Notes under the pieces: generated by a model
What the model was told of the DNA's origin: nothing
Seen by the model: only the letters and a program-made list of their open reading frames with translations
Databases searched by the model: none
Made by a program: the position numbers and the translations under genes
Shown: positions 9,109 to 18,294 of the stretch, piece by piece
How the letters are laid out: every line of letters begins with the position of its first letter
How positions within the stretch are numbered: the first letter of the stretch is position 1
Source of the DNA: JAVVXB01 sp036651815
GTDB taxonomy: Bacteria > Bacillota > Clostridia > Christensenellales > CAG-138
Direction: 5' to 3'
NCBI GenBank assembly: GCA_036651815.1
Contig: JAVVXB010000014.1
Coordinates: forward strand, 4,878 to 68,877
DNA length: 64,000 nucleotides

Positions 9109-10614
9109 TTACCGGATCGCCTGCATATTATTGTTTGTGTCAAAGCAGACAGAATCAATCACGCGTTTAAGCAGTTTGTCATAAACCACGATGTTTATGC
9201 CGTAGCCGTTTTTCGAATATTCCACACCATCTATTTTAATACTTATTGGGTTGGCCGTATCATACCCTTGGCTGATTGCATCCACTACAATTCCGTCTAT
9301 ATTTTCCGAGTACGACAAAGCAGCAGCGGCATGTTCTTCATATTGCACCTTCATACTGTTTAATATTCCAAAATAGCTATACCCGCAACTATCTCTTAAA
9401 TCGCATTGAAAACCAAGATCGTGTAAACCCTTTGCCATTGTTTCATTAATACTAGTCAAAGCGCCTGTCTGAACAGAAATAATGGCTAAATAGTCAGGAT
9501 TGTTTAAGCATTGCAAATAGCGAGCGAGATTCTCTTCTTTCTTTATCAGTACTTCATCACCCCAAAAAAGATCATAATCGAAATTTTCCGCCAACATTTT
9601 CATCTTTTGAAGTTCCGCTTTATAGTTATCTTTAGTTAACTGATGCTTTCCATTTTGAAAGCACTGCGTCATATAGTGATTGATTTGCGCGTTATAATGA
9701 CTATAATCATTGTATAGATAAAGATTCCCTACAATTTCTTCAATGTTTTGAAAATAAAACAGTTTTACATTTTTATATGGAAGCAATGCCTCTATCGCAG
9801 CATCTAATTCGTTTATGGTTACATCAAGCTCATTGCATTGCAATCTTGCATACCAAATTAAAATACTATACGGCGGAAAAAAAAGATAGAAATCCACTTC
9901 AGGATTGCTCTGAATAAGTGGTAAAATATTATTCTCAACATTCGCTTTGGCAAGAGGGACATTTTTTTTCGGGTCATAATAAATCGATAATTTAGCGGGC
10001 GGCGGCCCAAACTTATCCAAGATAGTCTTTTCGCCAAATGGGTAGCCTAAATCATCGTAGGATGCTTCATCAAAAGTTGTTGTTTTTCCCTCATTGTATG
10101 TCTTTACAAACACATCTTTTATTTGGCCAAATAGCACATCTTTGTTAAAGAGGTATTTAACATCATCAAGTATATTTTCATTATATAAATATTCGGGTAG
10201 CGGATGCCGTGTGTGTGAAAAATCCTCCCATTCAAGTGCGTAGGTGTCCAATCCGCAAAAAACTTTTTTGATGTTTTTATTGTGCCTGAACGCAACATTC
10301 AACAGGACATTATAGTATTTTGTTGTGGCCCCGCTATAGGATACTTTCACAGCATTCAAATCCATGATCTTTTCAAACCACGATGTTTTGAAATTATGCG
10401 CCATGGACGATCCTAAAACAATTGAGTCATATCCAAAATTTCTAACAATGCCAGGATTCTGATAGAAACTATTGTTAATTGGATAAGCCAGGCTGCTTAG
10501 CGGTTTATGATAATGAAAAAACGGATCTACAATAGCAACCAACGTACCAATGAATAACAGCACTATCAGTAATGTAATCATAACGGTAATAAACCATTTT
10601 TGATTATTTCTCAT
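9109..10614 (-). CDS. Membrane-anchored SGNH/AlgX-like partner of the MBOAT acyltransferase
   Basis: A 501-residue protein with one N-terminal membrane helix (residues about 9-30) and a large extracytoplasmic part. YDSIVLGSSMAHNF is the GSS block typical of SGNH-fold proteins that partner membrane O-acyltransferases (AlgJ/AlgX, DltD and PatB-like). A DYSHYN motif around residue 310 could hold the Asp-His pair. It lies 12 bases downstream of the MBOAT gene with a GGGGTG ribosome site, so they form a pair that probably transfers acetyl groups to an exported polysaccharide. Activity and substrate are inferred; I cannot assign a named family member. Confidence 0.7.
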   Translation of the reverse strand: MRNNQKWFITVMITLLIVLLFIGTLVAIVDPFFHYHKPLSSLAYPINNSFYQNPGIVRNFGYDSIVLGSSMAHNFKTSWFEKIMDLNAVKVSYSGATTKYYNVLLNVAFRHNKNIKKVFCGLDTYALEWEDFSHTRHPLPEYLYNENILDDVKYLFNKDVLFGQIKDVFVKTYNEGKTTTFDEASYDDLGYPFGEKTILDKFGPPPAKLSIYYDPKKNVPLAKANVENNILPLIQSNPEVDFYLFFPPYSILIWYARLQCNELDVTINELDAAIEALLPYKNVKLFYFQNIEEIVGNLYLYNDYSHYNAQINHYMTQCFQNGKHQLTKDNYKAELQKMKMLAENFDYDLFWGDEVLIKKEENLARYLQCLNNPDYLAIISVQTGALTSINETMAKGLHDLGFQCDLRDSCGYSYFGILNSMKVQYEEHAAAALSYSENIDGIVVDAISQGYDTANPISIKIDGVEYSKNGYGINIVVYDKLLKRVIDSVCFDTNNNMQAIR

Positions 10615-10626
10615 CTTAACACCCCA

Positions 10627-12087
10627 TTAAAAATTAAAGTATAAAAATGTGCTTACGCTTGAGAACGATATAATGCTCCACGCCATTAAGGTGACACAAA
10701 GTATTGCCATAATGACTGTGGGTCTAAAACTTTTGATTCGTTCCGTAGTATTTTTCATTGTTAAAATGGCAACAAATGCAAACGCATAAAATAGCACCAT
10801 GAATAAATAGGGATACCCGTTTAGCCAATCTACATGTAATATATCAAGAATGCTTTTGAATTCAAAAAGATTAAAGCAGTTAACAAGTTCTTGGTTGATT
10901 GCGCCAAAATCTAACTCTGCTAGGTTTTTGATAATTCCATTTGCTTCGCCAATCGATGAAGCGCGAAAATAGATCCAGGTTACATTCACAAATCCAAAGG
11001 TGAACAGCCAATTGAAAGCAGGATGAAGCTTTTTAATAGGCTTCGAAAAAATCCGCGTCAAAATGCAGGCAACGCCATGTAAAACGCCCCAAAGAACAAA
11101 TGTCCAATTGGCGCCATGCCACAATCCGCTGACCAAAAAAACGAGGAATATGTTCAGGTAGGTACGGATAATCCCTTTTTGACTACCACCCAACGGAATA
11201 TAAACATACCGTGTGAAAAACCGGGTTAATGTAATATGCCATCGTTTCCAAAAGTCAGTAATAGTTAGCGCTTTATACGGTGAATTGAAATTCATCGGAA
11301 TATCGATATTAAACATCAGCCCAATACCAATGGCCATGTCGCAATAACCGCTGAAATCAAAATAGATCTGGATGGTATATGCCAGCATCACCAAAATCGT
11401 ATTGGTTGTATCCAATATCATTGTATTGGAAAATCCCCAATTAACTGCGTTACCGAAAATATCAGCGATCAATACCTTTTTGGCTAACCCAAATGCAAAC
11501 GCCATCATTCCCCTGGCTAAGTTATCATAGTTTAAACTTTTTTTGGATAGATCGGCAAACTGCGGAACGATTTCATCGTGTGTAACAATTGGACCGGCGA
11601 TCAGCTGGGGAAAAAAGGTAACAAATAAAGCGTAGTCAACAAACCCGTATTGGGGAACAGTCCCACTGTAGCTATCGATCACGTAGGAAAGCTGCTGAAA
11701 TGTGAAAAAGCTAATTCCAAGTGGAAGCACAAGGTTCTCAAAAGTAAAGCTTTGTCCAAATAGTTTATTGATATTCTCAATAAAAAAGCCATAATATTTA
11801 AAATAAAACAGAACGCCAATATTCAATAATATCGCGAGAATTAAAAAAGCAAGCCGCACGTGTTTTTGTTTCATCCTCGTAAATAAATACGTGATGGCAT
11901 AATTTATACAGATACTTCCGAGAATAATGGGCAAGTATTTAATGTTAAAATAGGCATAGAACCAAAGCGACATGCCTAGAAGCCACACTTTGCTCAGATA
12001 ATACCATTTGAATTTGTTTAGGCAATAATAACCGAAAACGCAAACCGGTAAAAAAAGCAAAACGAAAATATAGGAATTAAAAAGCAT
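10627..12087 (-). CDS. MBOAT family membrane-bound O-acyltransferase (AlgI-like)
   Basis: Polytopic membrane enzyme that moves acyl groups from the cytoplasm to an extracellular polymer. Family features include PLGISFFTFQQLSYVID, a FFPQLIAGPIV block and SGLWHGANWTFVLWG with the near-invariant histidine. At 486 residues it matches AlgI-type proteins. I place the start at the ATG at 12087, eight bases after a GGAG site, rather than the GTG at 12096 that overlaps that site. With the following SGNH-like protein it forms an O-acetylation module in the polysaccharide cluster. Confidence 0.9.
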   Translation of the reverse strand: MLFNSYIFVLLFLPVCVFGYYCLNKFKWYYLSKVWLLGMSLWFYAYFNIKYLPIILGSICINYAITYLFTRMKQKHVRLAFLILAILLNIGVLFYFKYYGFFIENINKLFGQSFTFENLVLPLGISFFTFQQLSYVIDSYSGTVPQYGFVDYALFVTFFPQLIAGPIVTHDEIVPQFADLSKKSLNYDNLARGMMAFAFGLAKKVLIADIFGNAVNWGFSNTMILDTTNTILVMLAYTIQIYFDFSGYCDMAIGIGLMFNIDIPMNFNSPYKALTITDFWKRWHITLTRFFTRYVYIPLGGSQKGIIRTYLNIFLVFLVSGLWHGANWTFVLWGVLHGVACILTRIFSKPIKKLHPAFNWLFTFGFVNVTWIYFRASSIGEANGIIKNLAELDFGAINQELVNCFNLFEFKSILDILHVDWLNGYPYLFMVLFYAFAFVAILTMKNTTERIKSFRPTVIMAILCVTLMAWSIISFSSVSTFLYFNF

Positions 12088-12416
12088 TTTAGCCACTCCA
12101 TTTTCTTATGGACAAAGAACCAGCAACACGTTTGTTTTCCATAAACAAGTGTGCGGCTGTGCCCTTTAAATATTGTGTGAAGTCACCAAATAGCAAGGAT
12201 CCGTCTATCTGGTATCATCTTGATCCTGTATCAATCCTGCGATCTTTTGTTCATTTATGCTATATTTTAACACTTCTTTGTATCCAATTCAACTGAATCA
12301 AATTCGCTCAGCGAACTACAATCATTGCCCATTCATACGGCGCGCAAAAAGTTTCTCCCAATGAACGGTTGCGATCAAATCCTTTTCCCCCACAAACGTT
12401 TGATTGTAGATTTCTT
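12088..12416. promoter_or_regulatory. Spacer with promoter for the acyltransferase pair
   Basis: About 320 bases without a gene. On the minus strand TTGGAT (12282-12287) and TATAGC (12259-12264), spaced by 17 bases, form a plausible promoter for the MBOAT gene, leaving a leader of about 165 bases. The stretch next to the O-antigen ligase stop shows no clear terminator. Nothing else recognised. Confidence 0.4.
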
Positions 12417-13868
12417 TCATTTTTCAGTGATTGTTTTAATAATCTCTGCATTTTCGGCGTTGATACCACGTTGTTTATTCCTAAGCACTTCTGCGTTTCG
12501 GCATACATATCCTGCAACCAGAAAAAACCATACATTCACAAAATGTGCCATCGGATACAAGAACAAATAGGACTCCATAAGTGCCGTTATCAATATGCCG
12601 ACAAGCAGAGCTGGCAGTATACAGTCCGCGCTTTTCTCCGCAGATGCGGAGAAAAATAAACGGAAACTCGCAATCATAAGAACAGTCAAAAATGCAAGAA
12701 CCAGCAAAGCGCCTATGACACCCGTGGCAACGAACACCTGCAGAAACGCATTGTGAAGGTTTCTTCCCTGCAAGGTACCGCTTATACTCATGATCTCCTC
12801 AACAAATGCAGGCGATGTACCAACAAGCAATATACTCTTATCCTTTTTGATCTCATTGATTGCAGCATTCCAAATGGTTGTACGACCATTGAACGAACCA
12901 ATATTTTCTACGATGGGCCGATTCACAGCTGGAGGTGGGCTAACTGATTCTGTATTTTGTACTGTCTCGCTCTCACTATTTTCCATCGGCACGTGTGCAA
13001 CTGCATAGTGGGAGGTAATCGTATTAAAGCCGCGAACGATCAAGCTATTTGCCTCATAACTGATCACAGCTATCGCAGCGGCTACCAAAATCCCAATCAG
13101 AACCCGCGCAACCGTCTTTCTCTTCAATAGCACGCTGCGAACAAGCGTAAACGCAATCAACCCCAACATGATGGCAATCGCTGCTTCAGCCGTTCGCGCG
13201 TCTGCAACAGCAACCGTGCAAAATATGATAAGGCCGCACACCCCATACAGAATCCGACTCCATATATGCTTCGACTGAATGACCAGATAGACGGCCAGAA
13301 AGATACAAACCACACCGATCATCCCGACGATATTCGGGTGGCAAAGCACTTCGAGCCGCATTACATCCGGTAATATCCCAATTCCACACTCACAGTGTGA
13401 CGAAATCACAATATAGCGATTCAGCGCCGCTGCGACGAGCGCGACGGCATCCAGCGCAGCGATGGTTAGCACGGTTGCTGCAGAAGCTACTTTAAGAAAC
13501 GTTTTCGAAAGCCGCTGATTGGCAAGATAGCCCGCCGGAAAACACAAAAACGTAAGCACCGCCAGTGCGGCAATATCCGGCTGGTTATTCAGCACGCTTT
13601 CACTGCGTTTTTCATTAAAGACCGCACAAAAGAACGTCCAGATCATAAATGCTAGGAGCAGTTTAAACGCCGTACTGCGCGATGTATCGCTTGAAAAAAG
13701 CACAATCCCCGCACCGATATATGCGACCGGCGTTAAGATCGCAATTGTGAGTAGGTACGCATAATAAGGCTCGAAAAAATGTGCCACAGCCGTTACAAAA
13801 GCAACTGCCGCAAATATTAGTAGCGTGTATTGATACGAAAAGCCATTGGCTCTTTTAATAGAATTCAT
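12417..13868 (-). CDS. O-antigen ligase/polymerase family membrane protein
   Basis: A 483-residue protein made almost entirely of hydrophobic helices with one large extracytoplasmic loop (around residues 280-350). The post-loop segment NLHNAFLQVFVATGVIGALL is typical of the Wzy_C / O-antigen ligase domain, which polymerises or ligates lipid-linked glycans outside the membrane. An AAGGGAG ribosome site precedes the ATG. Neighbours (priming glycosyltransferase upstream, O-acyltransferase downstream) support a role in a surface polysaccharide or wall glycopolymer. Ligase and polymerase cannot be told apart by sequence alone. Confidence 0.75.
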   Translation of the reverse strand: MNSIKRANGFSYQYTLLIFAAVAFVTAVAHFFEPYYAYLLTIAILTPVAYIGAGIVLFSSDTSRSTAFKLLLAFMIWTFFCAVFNEKRSESVLNNQPDIAALAVLTFLCFPAGYLANQRLSKTFLKVASAATVLTIAALDAVALVAAALNRYIVISSHCECGIGILPDVMRLEVLCHPNIVGMIGVVCIFLAVYLVIQSKHIWSRILYGVCGLIIFCTVAVADARTAEAAIAIMLGLIAFTLVRSVLLKRKTVARVLIGILVAAAIAVISYEANSLIVRGFNTITSHYAVAHVPMENSESETVQNTESVSPPPAVNRPIVENIGSFNGRTTIWNAAINEIKKDKSILLVGTSPAFVEEIMSISGTLQGRNLHNAFLQVFVATGVIGALLVLAFLTVLMIASFRLFFSASAEKSADCILPALLVGILITALMESYLFLYPMAHFVNVWFFLVAGYVCRNAEVLRNKQRGINAENAEIIKTITEK

Positions 13869-14022
13869 TTGGATATCTCCCTTGAATCATTCAATCCTTG
13901 TTTAAAGAACGAACTCTGGCATCTTGCCTGTAAATCATATATTCTAAACGGCCATCAATGCTCAGTTGCTGTGGATGATCGCATAGTTGCACTGAAGATC
14001 GCTTCCTATTAGAACAGCGCCC

Positions 14023-15426
14023 TCATTTGGTTTCTTTTGCATGAAGCTTCTCCTTGTTAATCATCCCGCCAAATACCGTAAGAAAGCAAATGCGGATATC
14101 CAACCAAACCGTCCAGTTTTCAATATACCAGATATCACAGCGAATGCGTTCTTCAATCGAAGTGTCTCCTCGGTAGCCACAAACCTGTGCCCAGCCAGTG
14201 ATCCCCGGGCGCACACGATGTTTTACCATATAGAGCGGTATCGTCTCCCGGAACTGCTCCACGAAGTGTGGGATTTCGGGGCGGGGTCCTACAAGACTCA
14301 TGTCCCCTTTTAACACGTTGAAAAATTGAGGAAGCTCATCTAAGCTTGTCTTGCGAATAAAACTACCGAAACGCGTCTTGCGCGGATCATTACTTTTCGT
14401 CCATGCTGTGTCCTGAACGGCATTCACACACATTGAACGAAATTTATACATGATAAACGTCTTTTTGTTCAGTCCAACCCGTTCCTGCCGGAAAATAATT
14501 GGACCAGATCCGGATAGCTTTGTGCCAATAGCAGCGATGAGCATCAGTGGACTGCTTAACACGATAAGGATGAATGCGCCCAGTATATCGCCAAATCGCT
14601 TGATGCCATTATTCAGCAGATTGTCTAATGGCGTAGTGCGCACATTAATCAATTTGCTTTCTCCCACTACTTCAATTTTAGCACTGGCAGGAATGTAGTT
14701 GTTATAGAACGGAATAATGGAAACTTTGGTTCCCTGCTTTTCTGCTGCCATAATGATATCTGGCAATGACGAAACATCCGTTGGTTCCAGCGCCGCAACG
14801 ACTTCATCTACACCGGCACCGGTGATTAGTTCCGTCAATCTAGAAAGTCCCCCAAGGCAGCAAGTGCCGGATAATCTATTTTCCTGACCAATATAGCCTA
14901 CAATATTGTATCCGAACTGAGGATTGTTCTGGATGGATTGGCGGTATTGTTCGGCTAGTGTACCATCACCGATGAGTATGATGTGCTTTTGGTTATACCC
15001 AAGTTTTCTAAAATGGTGCAATGTATAGCGCATCAGTAGTCGCTTGGCCAGAATGAATGCACACGAAAGTGCATAAAACAGCATCAGTACACCACGCGAA
15101 AATTCCTGAAGTCGTAGCACATATAAGATGGCGGCAACGATCACAACGCTCAGTCCATTTGCTTCCAAAACACATACCACCTCGCGTCCGATTGGCCGGG
15201 CACGCAATGAATCGTATAAGCCGATTATTTGATAGGTCAGCACCGCTACCGCCGCATAAACCAATGCAACCATCCATGCCGTGCGCATGGTACGAGCTAA
15301 ATTGTACGCATTTTCTTGAAGAACAAACAACCAAATTAAGGTTGCCAGATAATACGCGCCGACAATCAAGCAAACGTCCAATATTCGATTTAAAAAATTA
15401 AGATATTTCTGGATTGATCGAATCAT
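14023..15426 (-). CDS. Undecaprenyl-phosphate sugar phosphotransferase (WcaJ-type priming enzyme)
   Basis: Polyprenyl-phosphate hexose-1-phosphate transferase that starts a repeat unit on the undecaprenyl carrier. The N-terminal half has several membrane helices and a nucleotide-binding-like domain (HIILIGDGTLAEQYRQ). The C-terminal bacterial sugar transferase domain is complete: KRFGDILGAFILIVLSSPLM, then FRQERVGLN, YKFRSM, TSLDELPQFFNVLKGDMSLV, GPRPE and RPGITGWAQV. Length 467 is normal. It is the first gene of the polysaccharide cluster behind a strong promoter. The sugar is unknown. Confidence 0.92.
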   Translation of the reverse strand: MIRSIQKYLNFLNRILDVCLIVGAYYLATLIWLFVLQENAYNLARTMRTAWMVALVYAAVAVLTYQIIGLYDSLRARPIGREVVCVLEANGLSVVIVAAILYVLRLQEFSRGVLMLFYALSCAFILAKRLLMRYTLHHFRKLGYNQKHIILIGDGTLAEQYRQSIQNNPQFGYNIVGYIGQENRLSGTCCLGGLSRLTELITGAGVDEVVAALEPTDVSSLPDIIMAAEKQGTKVSIIPFYNNYIPASAKIEVVGESKLINVRTTPLDNLLNNGIKRFGDILGAFILIVLSSPLMLIAAIGTKLSGSGPIIFRQERVGLNKKTFIMYKFRSMCVNAVQDTAWTKSNDPRKTRFGSFIRKTSLDELPQFFNVLKGDMSLVGPRPEIPHFVEQFRETIPLYMVKHRVRPGITGWAQVCGYRGDTSIEERIRCDIWYIENWTVWLDIRICFLTVFGGMINKEKLHAKETK

Positions 15427-15474
15427 ATACCCTATATCCCGCCCCTGATGATTTTCAGCAGCTTGTATTTCTGC

Positions 15475-15544
15475 GTCACATCATTGCTTGTGACATAGTC
15501 TGAATTTATTTGCATATTGTACAGCAATCGACAATAACCGTCAA
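15475..15544 (-). promoter_or_regulatory. Strong promoter and leader hairpin of the polysaccharide cluster
   Basis: Minus-strand TTGACG (15539-15544) and TACAAT (15516-15521) are separated by exactly 17 bases. In the leader, GTCACA-8-TGTGAC (15475-15494) is an inverted repeat that could be an operator or RNA hairpin. The start codon lies about 85 bases after the predicted transcription start. Confidence 0.6.
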
Positions 15545-15945
15545 GCGTGAAAAGCATTTTCACCGGTAATCTAGGGAGCCTCTGCAAATGAAAGGATATC
15601 TCACGACACGGTGCTGAAATGTGAGGGTTTCTTGCATCTAGCGTACTGCTTTAGTACAATAATTATCACAATCGATATCATTATCGTATCACTATCTCGT
15701 TGAATTAAGAGCATTGTTACGTCATTCATAGAGAACAGATCCTCGCTGAATCAGTCGTCTTAGTCTATGTTTCGAAAGGAGGATTTTACGGCTTCGTGTA
15801 ATTTTTGTCTGTTCCAGCGCAGAATTCGCAGATTCTCCAGCAACAAATTTTGGATTAAGCGCACAAATATGGTGGAAACGATATTGACAATGCTTTCGGA
15901 TAATTTTAAAACACAACCATTCAGACAGGAGAAGACGCTCATCTT
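15545..15945. other. Spacer without recognisable gene
   Basis: Roughly 400 bases with short competing frames on both strands (for example 15722-15942 minus and 15767-15952 plus), none with a ribosome site or family resemblance. Base composition is AT-richer than the flanks. It could be decayed coding DNA, but I cannot name it. Confidence 0.3.
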
Positions 15946-16331
15946 GTGTTAAAAAGCATGGGTAAATTGCATTTCTTCTTTTGCTACTGCCAGTTCTCTT
16001 CTATGCCTACTGTTTTAACGGATCTGTTCCCACAATCCGCCGTGCAGTACTATGATGCAATCAATCTCGTAGATCGGTTACCCTTGATTGCGGATGGAAT
16101 TCTGTCCATCGCCTATATCGTACGGATCGTAAGATACAAGGCTGGACATGCCATTTATTTGCTAGCGGTTTTTTGCTGATTCTTTGGATCGTCCTGCCGG
16201 CCAAGCCGGCCTATCAGCATAGGTGGTTTCAGTACCGGTGTCTCTGCGTTACCATGTTCAGCGTGATTTTGCATATGATGAATACGGTGCAGATCGGTAA
16301 CAAGTCGTCTGTCCCAGCAGATGCGGTATAA
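15946..16331 (+). pseudogene. Small two-helix membrane protein broken by a frameshift at a T run
   Basis: Two reading frames join if one T is added to the run of six T near 16169-16175. The first frame ends YKAGHAIYLLAVFC and stop. The shifted frame continues LLILWIVLPAKPAYQHRWFQ and on to a stop at 16329-16331. The joined product would have about 128 residues and two hydrophobic segments. There is no clear ribosome site and I recognise no family. It is either a remnant of a larger gene, a real disruption or a sequencing error in the homopolymer. Confidence 0.35.
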
Positions 16332-16553
16332 TAACCCCCGGTCAGTATATTCCTTTCGTATACATTGCAATTTCATTTTGATTCTGTTTTTGACCAGGAT
16401 TTTCCAATGCGCCATGGCAATACGCAAAAACGGTAACCTTGATTGAGCCAATATAATCTATACGCAAGCAAAAAAAAGTGTTATTATAGGTATGAAAGAA
16501 AAACTTTGTCCGTGCCGCAAGCAACTGGCGCGATCATCTCAAAGGTTTTTTCG

Positions 16554-16640
16554 TTTGTCGGCGTGCCGTGGAGAAGTGGCATGAAATTTGCCCGCAAGTG
16601 CGTTGCCGTAACAGCCGGATCGCCCCTGCCGCCGAATCGC
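16554..16640 (+). ncRNA. Compact cobalamin-riboswitch-like aptamer upstream of hemA
   Basis: The leader contains GAAGTGGCATGAAATTTGCC, in which GGCA pairs with TGCC around a TGAAATT loop. This is the hallmark of the short class-II cobalamin (env8-like) aptamer. CCCGCAAGTGCG follows, then GCCGGATCGCCCCTGCCG. TCGGCG (about 16557) can pair with CGCCGA (about 16630) to close the element. It lies in front of the hemA operon that makes siroheme/cobalamin precursors, with a terminator 80 bases downstream. Made by eye; a covariance-model search would settle the class. Confidence 0.65.
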
Positions 16641-16716
16641 TTCCCTGTGGAAGCATCCGCGCCTCCTGCGGCCACCGGGGGATACGGCAGATATCTTGTC
16701 GTTTGATTTCATACGG

Positions 16717-16744
16717 CTGCGGTGGTATCACCCGCAGTTTTTTT
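16717..16744 (+). terminator. Leader terminator controlled by the hemA riboswitch
   Basis: CTGCGGTG-GTAT-CACCCGCAG (one bulge) is followed directly by seven T, 54 bases before the hemA ATG. A second CTGCGG upstream (about 16667) could pair with the 3' arm and act as antiterminator. Placement between aptamer and start codon fits a transcription-attenuating riboswitch. Confidence 0.7.
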
Positions 16745-16797
16745 ATGTAGCATTTCGGTGGAACAGCCGCCGGATGCCTGAGAGGTGTTTGATTTTT

Positions 16798-18294
16798 ATG
16801 AATCTCAAGATGGTCGGAGTTGACCACTCCACAGCGGCATTGGACGTGCGAGCACAGTTTGCGCTCGTCAGCGAAACGCGCGCAGACTCTTACGCAACGA
16901 TCAAAGCCGTTCCCGGCGTATTGGGCGCTGTGCTTGTATCCACGTGCAACCGTACAGAGCTGTATCTTTCCCTTGCTGATGATGCGGAAATTGACGCGTT
17001 CGCCCTGCTGTGTAAAATCGCGGGCGTTTGCGTGGCATCCGTTGGCCCGTTGGGCGTCGAGCGCAGTGGTGAGGATGTGTTTCGGCATCTGTGCCGGGTT
17101 TCTTGCGGCGCTATGTCCCGGATATTCGGCGAGGATCAAATCATTACACAGGTCAAAAGCGCAATTCGCCACGCGCGAGCACTCGGTGCTTCCGATGGAC
17201 ATCTGGAGGTTCTTTTCCGTATTGCTGTCACCGCTGCCAAGAAGATTAAATCCACCATGTGCTTTCACTGCGCGGATGAATCGGTTGAAGGCCGCATTCA
17301 TAGACTCGTTATTTCCTATACACAGCAACCCCTGCGAAGCGTATTGGTCATCGGCAACGGTGAAATGGGTAGGCTTGCGGCCACTTCTCTGTTGGCCGCC
17401 GGACTGGACGTCACCATGACCCTGCGAAGCTTCCGCCACGGCGAAGCAAAGATTCCGGAGGGTGTGCAGGTTCTCGCCTATGAGCAACGCTATGCGCATT
17501 TTTCGGAATTTGATCTGCTTGTGAGCGCAACGCGCAGCCCAAACTATACGATAGAAGTTGATGAATTGCGGCACCTGAGCCACTATCCGAAGCTTATGTT
17601 GGATCTGGCCGTCCCGCGAGATATTGAACCTGCCGTGCGGGATCTGGGCATCACGCTATATGACATCGACCAACTGGGCAGTGCGGCCATTTTAGAGGAT
17701 CACGCCCAGCAGCTGCGCGAAATAGATGCGCTCATCGATAAGCACTATATCGATTTTCTTGTATGGCATACACATCACGAGTGTTTCCCGAAAAGCGCGG
17801 AAGAAATGCCCGATGGCAATGAGGAATCCCTTGTACGCAAGACGCATTTCCCGCTATATGTGGATCTGAGCGGAAAAACCATTTTGGTCGTCGGCGGCGG
17901 TACCATTGCCCAAAGGAGGATTTTGACGTTATGCGGGTTCGTGTGCAAGATTCGCGTCGTAGCACCGGAACCAAACGCCAAGGTGCGCACCTTAGCTGAA
18001 AACGGATATATCACGCTTGAGGAACGTTGCTTTGCAGACGCCGATTTGGAGGACATCTTTCTCGTCGTCGCTGCAACCAACGAGCGCGCTGTCAATGCGC
18101 ACATTTGTCAGCTTTGCCGCATGCGCAGCATTCCAGTCAGCATTGCGGACTGTCATAACGAGTGTACCTTCTATTTCCCTGCAATTATTCAGACGCCGGA
18201 CGCAGTCATTGGCGTTGCTGGCAACAGTTGCAACCACAAGGCGGTTAAGAAAACCGCAAAACGTATCCGGGAGGGGTTAGCTTATGAAGATTAG
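16798..18294 (+). CDS. hemA: Glutamyl-tRNA reductase fused to precorrin-2 dehydrogenase domain
   Basis: Bifunctional protein of 498 residues. The N-terminal part (about 1-330) is glutamyl-tRNA reductase, the first step of C5 tetrapyrrole synthesis, with the nucleophile Cys50 in STCNRTELY and a Rossmann motif VLVIGNGEMGRLAA. The C-terminal part (about 345-498) is the NAD-dependent CysG-N/Met8p-like domain: LSGKTILVVGGGTIAQRR, then VVAATNERAVN. It oxidises precorrin-2 to sirohydrochlorin. The start at 16798 is set by GAGAGGTG and the conserved MNLKMVGVDHSTA; the frame is open further upstream through the leader. This fusion occurs in some Clostridia. Confidence 0.93.
   Translation: MNLKMVGVDHSTAALDVRAQFALVSETRADSYATIKAVPGVLGAVLVSTCNRTELYLSLADDAEIDAFALLCKIAGVCVASVGPLGVERSGEDVFRHLCRVSCGAMSRIFGEDQIITQVKSAIRHARALGASDGHLEVLFRIAVTAAKKIKSTMCFHCADESVEGRIHRLVISYTQQPLRSVLVIGNGEMGRLAATSLLAAGLDVTMTLRSFRHGEAKIPEGVQVLAYEQRYAHFSEFDLLVSATRSPNYTIEVDELRHLSHYPKLMLDLAVPRDIEPAVRDLGITLYDIDQLGSAAILEDHAQQLREIDALIDKHYIDFLVWHTHHECFPKSAEEMPDGNEESLVRKTHFPLYVDLSGKTILVVGGGTIAQRRILTLCGFVCKIRVVAPEPNAKVRTLAENGYITLEERCFADADLEDIFLVVAATNERAVNAHICQLCRMRSIPVSIADCHNECTFYFPAIIQTPDAVIGVAGNSCNHKAVKKTAKRIREGLAYED

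Noticed and set aside
16534..17583. 349-codon minus-strand frame opposite hemA
   Set aside because: Antisense shadow of the well-supported hemA gene and its riboswitch; composition is that of a mirror frame.
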